The notes under the pieces were generated by a model. It ran no database searches. It saw only the letters and a list, made by a program, of their open reading frames with translations, and was not told the origin of the DNA. From Flavobacterium psychrophilum (GTDB lineage Bacteria; Bacteroidota; Bacteroidia; Flavobacteriales; Flavobacteriaceae), in contig QFQM01000219.1 in NCBI GenBank assembly GCA_003243255.1, positions 1-7,214 of the forward strand: a stretch of 7,214 nucleotides of DNA, given 5' to 3'. The position numbers and the translations under genes are program-made. Shown piece by piece: positions 1 to 7,214 of this stretch (position 1 is its first letter; every line of letters begins with the position of its first letter).

Positions 1-1
1 A

Positions 2-1081
2 AATGGTATCTATGCAAACACTTCTTACGGTAAAAGCGACATGATCAGTTTTGACAACTTTGGTGTTAAAGGTGGAGCCGTTTATAAATTAACGGGAAGG
101 CACATGCTTTCTTTTAACGGTGTATACATGACTAAAGCTCCAACGCTGAGGAATACATTTCCAAATGCACGTTTAAACAACGCTGTTGTAGATGGACTAG
201 AAAGTGAAAATATATACAGTGGTGACCTGAGCTATATCATCAGGGCTCCAAAATTAAAAGCCAGAGTAACAGGATTCATGTCAAGAATTGATAATTCTAC
301 AGAGACTTCATTCTTCTTTGCCGAAGGTGTTGTAGAGTCTATCGACGGAGATGCTGATACCAATGCTTTTGTTGCCGAAACTGTAACAGGCATAAACAAA
401 CAACAAATGGGTGTTGAATTAGGTATAGAGTACCAGTTTACACCTACCATTAAAGCAATGCTTTCTGCTTCTTATGGTCAATATACTTATGCTAATAATC
501 CTAATGTCAGCATTAATAACGATGCATTAGCAGCCGATCTGATCAATATCAATCCCGGATCTACAGGGACTGCAACAACAAATTTTGGTAAAGCATATCT
601 AAAGGATTATAAATTACCCGGCATGCCACAACAAGCCGCGTCATTAGGAATTGAATACAGGGATCCTAAATTCTGGTGGGTTGGAGCAAACGCAAATTAC
701 CTTGGAGCTAATTACATTGATGTATCGGCTTTACTGCGTACCGATAATTTCCTTATCGACCCTGAAACAGGACATCAGTTTATCGAAGCAACAGATGAAC
801 GTACAAGACAACTGCTGAAACAGGAAAAATTTGATGATTTCTTCCTTTTCAACCTTAACGGAGGTAAATCATGGAAAATTGGCAACAGTACCCTTGGATT
901 CTTTGCCAGTATAAATAACGTATTCAATACTACTTATAAAACCGGTGGTTTTGAACAGGCCAGAAATGCCAATTACAGACAGTTAAATCAGGATGTATCA
1001 AGCGGAACACCTGCATTTGGACCCAGATATTTTTACGGGTACGGACGTACTTATTTTGTTAACCTATACATAAATCTATAA
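2..1081 (+). CDS. TonB-dependent outer-membrane receptor, C-terminal part (5' end outside window)
   Basis: This is the C-terminal 359 residues of a TonB-dependent receptor, an outer-membrane beta-barrel that imports a ligand using energy from TonB/ExbBD. The frame is open from base 2, so the ATG at 41 is internal. The signal peptide, any carboxypeptidase-like domain and the plug lie upstream. What is visible is barrel only: amphipathic strands, aromatic girdles and polar loops. Family-like landmarks are TKAPTLRNTFPNARLNN near visible residue 45, ASINNVFNTTYKTGGFEQ near 302, and a closing strand RTYFVNLYINL with alternating hydrophobic residues. The last residue is Leu rather than the usual Phe. 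The next gene begins 8 bases after the stop, so the two are probably co-transcribed. Receptors of this type next to DUF5689 lipoproteins are, to my knowledge, common in flavobacteria. The substrate cannot be told from the barrel alone. The family call is firm; the subfamily is not. Confidence 0.9.
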   Translation, partial: NGIYANTSYGKSDMISFDNFGVKGGAVYKLTGRHMLSFNGVYMTKAPTLRNTFPNARLNNAVVDGLESENIYSGDLSYIIRAPKLKARVTGFMSRIDNSTETSFFFAEGVVESIDGDADTNAFVAETVTGINKQQMGVELGIEYQFTPTIKAMLSASYGQYTYANNPNVSINNDALAADLININPGSTGTATTNFGKAYLKDYKLPGMPQQAASLGIEYRDPKFWWVGANANYLGANYIDVSALLRTDNFLIDPETGHQFIEATDERTRQLLKQEKFDDFFLFNLNGGKSWKIGNSTLGFFASINNVFNTTYKTGGFEQARNANYRQLNQDVSSGTPAFGPRYFYGYGRTYFVNLYINL

Positions 1082-1089
1082 AAAATACT

Positions 1090-2496
1090 ATGAAGACAGT
1101 TTTTAATAAATCAGTGTTTGCCCTGATAATGACAGCGGGATTATTTTCAAGCTGTATTACCGATGACGATTATACTACTCCGGTCCTTAATTGTGCCGAA
1201 ACCTATCTATCTGCCAATTTTGAGCCTAAAAATGTACCTGCACCTGAGAATGCAAAACCTTTCAGCGGACCTGAAGGCAGTATCATTGAAGCTTATGTAG
1301 TATCAAGCGACGTATCCGGAAACTTTTTCAAAACCATATCACTACAAACTAAAGATGGTTCTTTTGGATTTAGCGTACTAGCTGATGTTGAATCGATATT
1401 CAGAAAAATGGAACCGGGACGCCTGGTTTTCATAAAAATGGACAGTACATATACTGATACTGAATTTGGTTCATTAAGAATTGGAGACATCTACAACGAA
1501 ACAGAGGTGGGAAGACTTGCTCCTGTTGATTTCAAAGAGATAGTTATTCCGTCATGTAAAATTGAACCGGAAGATAATCTGGTTAGGAAAATGACTATTG
1601 CTCAGGCGTTAAATGATAAAAATATAAATACGCTTATCGAACTGCAGGGTGTAGAGTTTGATAAAGTAGCAGCAACAGATGGCAGCACATATTTTAACCC
1701 TAATAATCAAATAGGCGGGGCAACAAACCTTAACCTTGAAGACAGGGATGGTAACACTATTATTTTCAGAACAAGCGAATATACTGCCTATGCAAAACAT
1801 CCGGTTCCTACAAAATCGGGTACAGTAAGAGGAGTCCTGACTAAATATCTGGATACATACCAATTTATTGCAAGAACTGAAAACGACATCAAATTAACCG
1901 AAGACAGATTTGGATCTGCTCCGGGAGAAAGCGTATTTGCTCTTGGTGGAACAGACATCTCATACTTAGGATCTTTCACTGAAAATTTTGAAAGCTACAC
2001 AGTAAATGCAAACACTTTCCCTAAATATGTTAATGATCATACCGCGGGAGACAGATATTGGCAATTGAAACAATTCCCAGCAGGAAGCGGAAACAAATAC
2101 ATAGAAATGACTGCCTTTAACGGAAATGGCAATCCGGGAATTAATGCTAAAACGTACTTCTTAGTTCCTGTAGATTTTACAGCAGCCAATACATTTACAT
2201 TCAGCAAAGAGATTAGATATATGGCTGGTCAGGCATTAAAAGTTTATTACGTAAAAGAAGGTGACGGAGGTTACAAAGCCCGTTTCCCTATAAACACTGC
2301 AAACTTTACAGACATCACCAGCAGTTTCACTAATCTTAATTATCCTGCAAATGGTGAATCGCAAAATACATTTACTACTGCGGGTACTTACAACATACCT
2401 TCTACCCTGACAGGAAACGGTTTCTTTGTATTTGAATATACAGGAACCACAACTGTAACAACTACAATCCAGATTGATGATATCTCTATAAACTAG
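1090..2496 (+). CDS. DUF5689 domain-containing surface lipoprotein
   Basis: A complete 468-residue predicted lipoprotein. Residues 1-21 are a signal peptide (basic start, hydrophobic core) ending in LFSSC, with Cys22 as the likely lipidated residue. ITDDD follows at once; an acidic stretch there resembles the Bacteroidota signal that sends lipoproteins to the cell surface. Residues about 45-269 fit DUF5689. A strand-rich part from 64 (IIEAYVVSSDVSGNFFKTIS) looks OB-fold-like, and the domain ends in the typical YQFIARTENDI near 257-267. From about 293 (SFTENFES) to the end is a beta-sandwich-like domain resembling the choice-of-anchor type. Cys35 and Cys156 are the only other cysteines. The start is the ATG 8 bases after the receptor stop, where the signal peptide begins; its leader is A-rich with no Shine-Dalgarno, normal for this phylum. 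Its position suggests a partner of the receptor, much as SusD serves SusC, but it is not SusD-like in sequence. No enzyme motif is visible. Confidence 0.85.
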   Translation: MKTVFNKSVFALIMTAGLFSSCITDDDYTTPVLNCAETYLSANFEPKNVPAPENAKPFSGPEGSIIEAYVVSSDVSGNFFKTISLQTKDGSFGFSVLADVESIFRKMEPGRLVFIKMDSTYTDTEFGSLRIGDIYNETEVGRLAPVDFKEIVIPSCKIEPEDNLVRKMTIAQALNDKNINTLIELQGVEFDKVAATDGSTYFNPNNQIGGATNLNLEDRDGNTIIFRTSEYTAYAKHPVPTKSGTVRGVLTKYLDTYQFIARTENDIKLTEDRFGSAPGESVFALGGTDISYLGSFTENFESYTVNANTFPKYVNDHTAGDRYWQLKQFPAGSGNKYIEMTAFNGNGNPGINAKTYFLVPVDFTAANTFTFSKEIRYMAGQALKVYYVKEGDGGYKARFPINTANFTDITSSFTNLNYPANGESQNTFTTAGTYNIPSTLTGNGFFVFEYTGTTTVTTTIQIDDISIN

Positions 2497-2517
2497 TTAT
2501 AGCGTTGTTTTTTGTAA

Positions 2518-2547
2518 AAAAGGCTGCTTCTTTCGAGGCAGCCTTTT
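2518..2547. terminator. Bidirectional rho-independent terminator between convergent genes
   Basis: An inverted repeat has its core AGGCTGC at 2521-2527 pairing with GCAGCCT at 2538-2544. Flanking A/T pairs extend it to 2518-2547. Inner pairs close a four-base loop, TTTC on the plus strand and GAAA on the minus. The plus strand continues into TTTT, and the minus strand has a six-T run from 2521 to 2516. The stem is 21 bases after the DUF5689 stop and 22 bases after the stop of the minus-strand gene, so it can serve both. One inner pair (2528/2537) is a U-G wobble on the plus transcript but an A-C mismatch on the minus one. Confidence 0.85.
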
Positions 2548-2569
2548 GATTTATTATCAGTGTTGATGT

Positions 2570-4429
2570 TTATCTTTTAATAATTTTTTTAGTCAAAACT
2601 TTTCCGTTATCGCTAACAAAATTAGCTATATAAGTACCCTGAGGTAAATTTTGTATAGATATTGTTCGTTCTTCTCCTGTCAGAGTTCCTTTCTGAACAA
2701 TCTGGCCAAGCATATTGTATACTTCATAACTATCCAGGCTTTCGTTAGACACAATAGTTATCATCCCCTCTGAAGGGTTAGGGAATATAGTAACAGTATC
2801 TAAAGCTAAATCATCAGTACCTGTAACTCCGCAAGGACCCGAAGCCAATTTGGTAACAAAAAAATCAGTATAAAAAGTCTGATTTAATACTTTATTTAAA
2901 GTCGGTATACCATCCTCCTCACCCGAAAAAAGATCGGTATAAAAATAGCCACCTGCAATATAGTTTCCATCATTATCGGCAGTAATGGCGGTGAAAGCAT
3001 CATCATAACCTGCCATTGCCATAATATCGTGTACAGCAATTGGCACACCCGTATTTTTATTCAGTCGTAAAATTGCCGCATCAGATCTATGATTAGCCGG
3101 CCTGTTAATTGATATATTGCCCCAAATTTCATTAGATACCTGGGTTGCCACACCTACCTCATCTCCATTAACCACCAGATCATACCCTAAATGAGATCCT
3201 GTAAAAAAGCCGGTGCTTGTAGTATACCCTGACGGTGTACACATCCATTGAACAGCGCCTTCGGCATTTAGTTTCATTGCATACATTACATTTCCCGCCA
3301 GATCCATTGGAAACTGATAACCATTCATGCTAACTCCCGGATTATTAAGATCAACATAATATTTACCTGTTACATACACATTAGAATCATCATCAATTTC
3401 TAAATCATAAAACCTATTATCTTTAAATGTAGAAACACTGGTTACTTCTTTTCTCCACACCTCATTTCCTGTAGGACCAAAAGCTAAAATATACCCCTGT
3501 TCGGTAAATGGTGTACTGTTAAATGAAAGATCGATTAAAGGATCGCTGCCGCCAAAATTCCTGAATCCTGCAAGATAATAACGATTTAAGCTTTCATCAT
3601 ATCTGAAATCTGTATAAAACTCTATAAGCCTGCCTTCAAGCGATAACGACTGAGCACTGACAAAACCACCATTTGAATCGAACTTTACCAGATAGTATTT
3701 ATAATTACTGATAAAAGTCTCCGGCACAGTAATCTGTCCATTTAAATGTGTGCCGGCCAAAAAACCTATAAGAGTATGCAAATTACCCTGAGAATCTATT
3801 GCTATCTGATTTATATTGGCACGTCTTAAACCTAATGTAACATCACCTTGTGGCATTACCCTCCAGGCAAGAGCTCCATCATTTGTATTATATTTTAAAA
3901 GGGCTGCTGTTTTATATCCTTCCTGAGGCTCGCCATTGTTATCTGCCAGCACCGACATCATATTATCCTCACTAAAATGTGGCGGCTGATAAGTATTAGG
4001 TGAAACTCCCGAAACATTCATAACATTAGCAGCAATGTAAAGCCCCCCATTATTATCTAACACTAGTTTGTGGGCATAATCACGTTCACCTCCTCCTATC
4101 GTTTGTTTCCAGCGTAAATTCCCTTCACAATCAGTAGATATCAGTACAACATCGGTAAAACCTATATTCTGATCGTCAGAATTATATACAGTTACAGGCG
4201 TTCCTGCATATTCTGTATTTTGCTGTGTCATAAATGATAAAAAATAATAGTTATTATCCGCGTCAACAGCTATATCCAGTATTTGTTCGCTGTCATAGCT
4301 GTAGGAGGTTTCACTTTCTCCTGAAGATTGTTTGGTGCCTCCACCCCGTTTAGCCCACTGCCACTGAAACTCCTGTGCAAAGGCATTAAATCCGATGAAT
4401 AAAGAAGCGCATAGTAGAATTTTCTTCAT
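2570..4429 (-). CDS. T9SS type A sorted protein with seven beta-propeller-like repeats
   Basis: A complete 619-residue secreted protein. Residues 1-19 (MKKILLCASLFIGFNAFAQ) are a signal peptide with an AFAQ cleavage site, which fixes the start. The body has seven degenerate repeats of the SBBP / beta-propeller kind, with a hydrophobic-D-x-D/N-G-x-hydrophobic core starting near residues 53, 122, 209, 275, 343, 417 and 482. Several are preceded by a G-x-x-x-W strand such as GNLRWKQ (Trp107), GALAWR and GNEVWRK. Seven units at 65-87 residue spacing suggest a seven-bladed propeller. From about 545, TVTIFPNPSEG to the final KKIIKR is a type A sorting domain (Por_Secre_tail family), which directs export by T9SS and is normally removed on secretion. 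No catalytic motif is visible, so binding or scaffolding is as likely as enzymatic activity. It lies downstream of another T9SS cargo gene, from which a terminator separates it. No Shine-Dalgarno is seen. Confidence 0.88.
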   Translation of the reverse strand: MKKILLCASLFIGFNAFAQEFQWQWAKRGGGTKQSSGESETSYSYDSEQILDIAVDADNNYYFLSFMTQQNTEYAGTPVTVYNSDDQNIGFTDVVLISTDCEGNLRWKQTIGGGERDYAHKLVLDNNGGLYIAANVMNVSGVSPNTYQPPHFSEDNMMSVLADNNGEPQEGYKTAALLKYNTNDGALAWRVMPQGDVTLGLRRANINQIAIDSQGNLHTLIGFLAGTHLNGQITVPETFISNYKYYLVKFDSNGGFVSAQSLSLEGRLIEFYTDFRYDESLNRYYLAGFRNFGGSDPLIDLSFNSTPFTEQGYILAFGPTGNEVWRKEVTSVSTFKDNRFYDLEIDDDSNVYVTGKYYVDLNNPGVSMNGYQFPMDLAGNVMYAMKLNAEGAVQWMCTPSGYTTSTGFFTGSHLGYDLVVNGDEVGVATQVSNEIWGNISINRPANHRSDAAILRLNKNTGVPIAVHDIMAMAGYDDAFTAITADNDGNYIAGGYFYTDLFSGEEDGIPTLNKVLNQTFYTDFFVTKLASGPCGVTGTDDLALDTVTIFPNPSEGMITIVSNESLDSYEVYNMLGQIVQKGTLTGEERTISIQNLPQGTYIANFVSDNGKVLTKKIIKR

Positions 4430-4459
4430 ATCTGAAACTTTTGTTGGATTAGTTTATAT

Positions 4460-4501
4460 TATAAAAATAATAAAAACAACACCATAGTTTTCACTATGGT
4501 G
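4460..4501 (-). terminator. Rho-independent terminator of the Ig-repeat gene
   Basis: CACCATAG at 4480-4487 pairs with CTATGGTG at 4494-4501, and a further T-A pair closes a loop that reads GAAA on the minus strand. On that strand the stem is followed by a T-rich tract (TTGTTTTTATTATTTTTAT, 4479 to 4461). The stem begins 23 bases past the stop of the upstream minus-strand gene. The plus-strand side has no T-run, so it works in one direction only. About 50 bases remain between the stem and the start of the next gene, so that gene needs a promoter here or depends on readthrough. Confidence 0.75.
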
Positions 4502-4524
4502 CTGCTTTCAATTAAAGATTCATG

Positions 4525-7214
4525 TTACTTTTTAATAAGAGTCTGTTGCATTGCCCTTATTCCATCTGCCTGAATACTTACAATATAAGTACCTGAGGCT
4601 AAATGAGAAATAAGAATTTCAATATCATCTGACGGTTTATCAAGTTTACGCGAAATCAGCTCGTTTCCATACAGGTCAAATACAATAAGGCTTTGTGCCT
4701 GTTTGTAGCTGTCTCCAAGGTCGTAATGAACAACAGTAGATTCTGTAGCTGGGTTTGGCGTTAGCGTTAATTCTGCCGGCAGAGCCGTTGGCCTAGGATG
4801 AGCATCTATCTTAGGGAATATTACTCTTTCCACTGTCATACATCCCGGCATTTGTAGCACTATGTAATCAGTACCTCCAGTGTATCCCGGATTAGGAGTA
4901 AAATGCAGAGGATTAAAATTGTAAGTACCTCCTGCCGGAATCGTTATCTGGTTAGGGGTGTAAGTTCCATAATTATTAAAGCTTGTAATAGTTACTGTAA
5001 TAGGAGCACCTGTTGTATTTTGTACATATCCGTACAGCATATATACCCCATTCTCATAAACTATATCATCTTTGATATCAGATTTAAAGCTACAAGGTGT
5101 TATATCACATTCTTTAAGATTAGGAGCAACATTCATAATTCCTGTTTCATAATGGCAACCATCATTATCAATTGATAACTGATATGTTCCTGCCTGGGTT
5201 ACAGGCTGATTCTGAATATTGGTATTATTTCCGGATATACTTACGAATGTATTAACCAGCCACTCATAATGATCGTAAACGCCAAGCGGACCTATTATGT
5301 AGCGCGTTGGGTTTGTTAAACAAACGTCATAACAACCAACAGGGAACATCCATAGCGAACGTTCGGCAGGCTCCGGTATTATTGTATCTGCAGAAGCTTT
5401 ACATCCTGAAGTAGCGGTATAGGTAACACCTAATCCTCCTCCATATTCTACCTGAATAGTCTGACCAACAGCTCCATTAGACCAGTTGTAGTTTCCTGTA
5501 GCCGGTCCCGAAGCTGTAACACTTACAATATAAGGCTCACAAGATATTACATTGTAGCTAATTGTAGGTGGTGTTACCGGAGCATGAACCGTTACAGAAG
5601 TAGATGCAACTGTACCACAAGAAGTGTCAGAAACCGGACGAACCTCAAATGTATAGTTGTAAACTCCCGGAGTTGTAGGTACGTTAAGTGTTAAAGGAGT
5701 AGTTGTTGACCATACCCCATATGTCCCTGTCACCGGATTTCCGTTTAATGTCCAGCGACGTTCAAGTGCAGTATTGGTAACTATTCCCTGTAGTGTTCCC
5801 TGCTCGCCTGAACAGACATTTGTAGCTCCTACTATACCTGCATATGGCCTTTGCCTGATTATTATATTAGTAGATCCATTGCCTGTAAATACACAACCAT
5901 TAGCATCAAACACTTTTACCCAATAATTTCCTGATGCCGTTGGAGAGTAAGATGACCCCGTACCTACCTGAAGATTCCCTCTCATCCAGGCAAAGCTGGT
6001 AGGTGTTGTACCGGAAGCTGAGAAAGTAATGGTTTGTGGAGTACCTTCACAAACATTATTACTTGGATTAACCACTAATGTTCCCGGAAGATTCGCTTTA
6101 GTTATATTTACTGTTACAGGAATAGATGTAGTATAACTACAGCCATATGGATTGATTGCTGTAAGGGTTATGCCGTACGGTCCTGAAGATGGCGGATTAA
6201 TATTGATCTGGCTTGTTGCACTACTCGCTATATAAGACGTGTTAAAGAAGTTCCAGATGTATGTATTAACAGGATTATAGTTTGGTATTGTCAGTGTTAT
6301 AGGTTCTTCAGCACAATAGCTTGTATCGGCAAGACTAAAGTTAACATTTGGCATCTGACTAAGAGTAATTGTTTTAGTAATAACACAATTTGGTTTACCA
6401 GACATACTTAATGTTAGTGTATAGGTATAGGTACCCGGCGCAAGACCTGTAAGGTTTATAGTTTGCCCTACCGTTGGCGGTAAATTTGTTCCGCTAAATG
6501 TGTATGTTATAGGACTTACAACATCAAATACTGTTGAATTGTTTATTAAAGAAACATTATATGCACCATTAACACAATTTATAGTAGTATTGAAATTAGC
6601 TTTATAATGTTTTTTAACCTCAACCGTTTTCTGAACAGTACATGTACCTCCTCCTGGCAGCGGGAAAGTAACAAACACGGTTACAAGGTGAGCTCCCGGT
6701 ACATCTGTAGAGAACTGGGCAGTTGTATTGTTTCCGCTTACTAAACTTAAGAACGGGCTACCCTGCCATTGTACTGATACCGGAGTACCGTTATAAGTAG
6801 CTGTAGCAACTATATTATTGCAGGCATTCCATGTAGCAGTCACATTAAGGTTTGGAGCCGGTACAATATTAGCTGCACATGGCCCTAAAGGTGTACAATT
6901 TTCTGTAACTGTAATTGGCTGAGACTTAACCTGGCATCCATTGCTATCTAAAACACTTACATAATAGATACCTCCCGGAGTTGTACCCTGAGTAGCGTTG
7001 GAGATGGTATAAGTACTGCTGTTACCTCCTATCGGTCCTCCGTCTTTATACCATTGGTAAGACACAGTTACCCCTAAACCTGTTGTTGCATTAGCACTAA
7101 GGGTAAACGGAGAATAACTTGTAGGGCAAACTATATAGTTGTATCCCGGTGTGATAGAGATAATTGTTTTTGGGAAAACAAGAATATTCTGGCTGGCATT
7201 TACAGTATAACTAC
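4525..7214 (-). CDS. Large Ig/PKD-repeat surface protein with T9SS type A sorting domain (5' end outside window)
   Basis: The 3' part of a long secreted protein, with 895 residues visible. The frame stays open to the right edge; the GTG at 7065 is an internal valine within a domain, so the start lies beyond the window. Counting from the edge, residues 29-791 form nine Ig/PKD-like beta-sandwich domains. A typical one opens with a Cys (NVCEGTPQTITF, SYCAEEPITL), has a central Trp (YQWYKDG, FAWMRGN, YNWSNG) and ends with Y-x-V-x-V then an N/D-G-C hairpin (DSNGC, DANGC, DNDGC). Linkers such as PITVTEN or SIPVTVN join them. Residues about 814-895 (LTLTPNPATES to QTLIKK) are a type A T9SS sorting domain, so the protein should cross the outer membrane by T9SS and be anchored or released. 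Domains of this kind are common in Bacteroidota adhesin-like proteins; no enzymatic module is in the visible part. Adhesion or matrix binding is inference. The full protein may be much longer. Confidence 0.88.
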   Translation of the reverse strand, partial: SYTVNASQNILVFPKTIISITPGYNYIVCPTSYSPFTLSANATTGLGVTVSYQWYKDGGPIGGNSSTYTISNATQGTTPGGIYYVSVLDSNGCQVKSQPITVTENCTPLGPCAANIVPAPNLNVTATWNACNNIVATATYNGTPVSVQWQGSPFLSLVSGNNTTAQFSTDVPGAHLVTVFVTFPLPGGGTCTVQKTVEVKKHYKANFNTTINCVNGAYNVSLINNSTVFDVVSPITYTFSGTNLPPTVGQTINLTGLAPGTYTYTLTLSMSGKPNCVITKTITLSQMPNVNFSLADTSYCAEEPITLTIPNYNPVNTYIWNFFNTSYIASSATSQININPPSSGPYGITLTAINPYGCSYTTSIPVTVNITKANLPGTLVVNPSNNVCEGTPQTITFSASGTTPTSFAWMRGNLQVGTGSSYSPTASGNYWVKVFDANGCVFTGNGSTNIIIRQRPYAGIVGATNVCSGEQGTLQGIVTNTALERRWTLNGNPVTGTYGVWSTTTPLTLNVPTTPGVYNYTFEVRPVSDTSCGTVASTSVTVHAPVTPPTISYNVISCEPYIVSVTASGPATGNYNWSNGAVGQTIQVEYGGGLGVTYTATSGCKASADTIIPEPAERSLWMFPVGCYDVCLTNPTRYIIGPLGVYDHYEWLVNTFVSISGNNTNIQNQPVTQAGTYQLSIDNDGCHYETGIMNVAPNLKECDITPCSFKSDIKDDIVYENGVYMLYGYVQNTTGAPITVTITSFNNYGTYTPNQITIPAGGTYNFNPLHFTPNPGYTGGTDYIVLQMPGCMTVERVIFPKIDAHPRPTALPAELTLTPNPATESTVVHYDLGDSYKQAQSLIVFDLYGNELISRKLDKPSDDIEILISHLASGTYIVSIQADGIRAMQQTLIKK

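Noticed and set aside
41..43. ATG as start codon of the receptor gene
   Set aside because: The frame is open upstream to base 2 with barrel-like sequence (NGIYANTSYGKSD), and the protein from 41 would lack signal peptide and plug.
232..1979. Four short minus-strand reading frames (232-450, 1293-1490, 1609-1863, 1788-1979)
   Set aside because: They lie wholly within the receptor or DUF5689 genes on the opposite strand, and their translations have no recognisable domain.
4430..4479. Promoter for the propeller gene, from TTG near 4479 and TATAAT near 4460 on the minus strand
   Set aside because: The two elements are only 13 bases apart, too close, the TAnnTTTG form is absent, and the tract is already explained as the T-rich tail of the terminator.
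4903..5175. 90-codon plus-strand reading frame
   Set aside because: It is antisense to the Ig-repeat gene, and its translation is a low-quality mix rich in Ile, Ser and Cys with no domain.
7063..7065. GTG as start codon of the Ig-repeat gene
   Set aside because: The frame is open for 49 more codons to the window edge, and those codons encode the first half of the same Ig-like domain, including its opening Cys; no signal peptide follows the GTG.
1..7214. CRISPR arrays, tRNA/rRNA genes, insertion sequences, attachment sites
   Set aside because: No direct repeat array, cloverleaf-like sequence, transposase or terminal inverted repeat was seen; nearly all bases are coding. The repeats present are protein-level and degenerate at DNA level.

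Overview
The window looks like chromosome from a member of the Bacteroidota, most likely a Flavobacteriaceae (Flavobacterium-like) species. The DNA is AT-rich. The genes have no Shine-Dalgarno sequences but A-rich leaders. One lipoprotein has an acidic stretch just after its lipidated cysteine, and two secreted proteins end in type IX secretion system (T9SS) sorting domains. This call rests on protein families and sequence style, not on a marker gene.

Layout. Two plus-strand genes face two minus-strand genes. On the left (2-1081) is the C-terminal part of a TonB-dependent outer-membrane receptor whose start lies outside the window. Eight bases later comes a complete DUF5689-type surface lipoprotein gene (1090-2496). 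The two look like an operon for a transporter and its surface partner; the substrate cannot be read from the sequence. A hairpin at 2518-2547 sits almost midway between the two convergent stop codons and probably ends transcription from both sides.

On the minus strand are two T9SS cargo genes. The downstream one (4429 to 2570) is complete: signal peptide, seven beta-propeller-like repeats, then a type A sorting domain. The upstream one (from the right edge to 4525) lacks its start. Its visible 895 residues are nine Ig/PKD-like domains, each bracketed by cysteines, followed by a sorting domain. A minus-strand terminator in the 95-base gap separates the two.

The shared theme is the cell envelope: an outer-membrane transporter with a surface lipoprotein, and two proteins exported across the outer membrane and probably displayed or released. 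The genes are tightly packed, with no intergenic stretch above 100 bases. I saw no RNA gene, mobile element, CRISPR array or phage gene. I found no clearly undescribed system; the most notable structure is the cysteine-bracketed Ig array.
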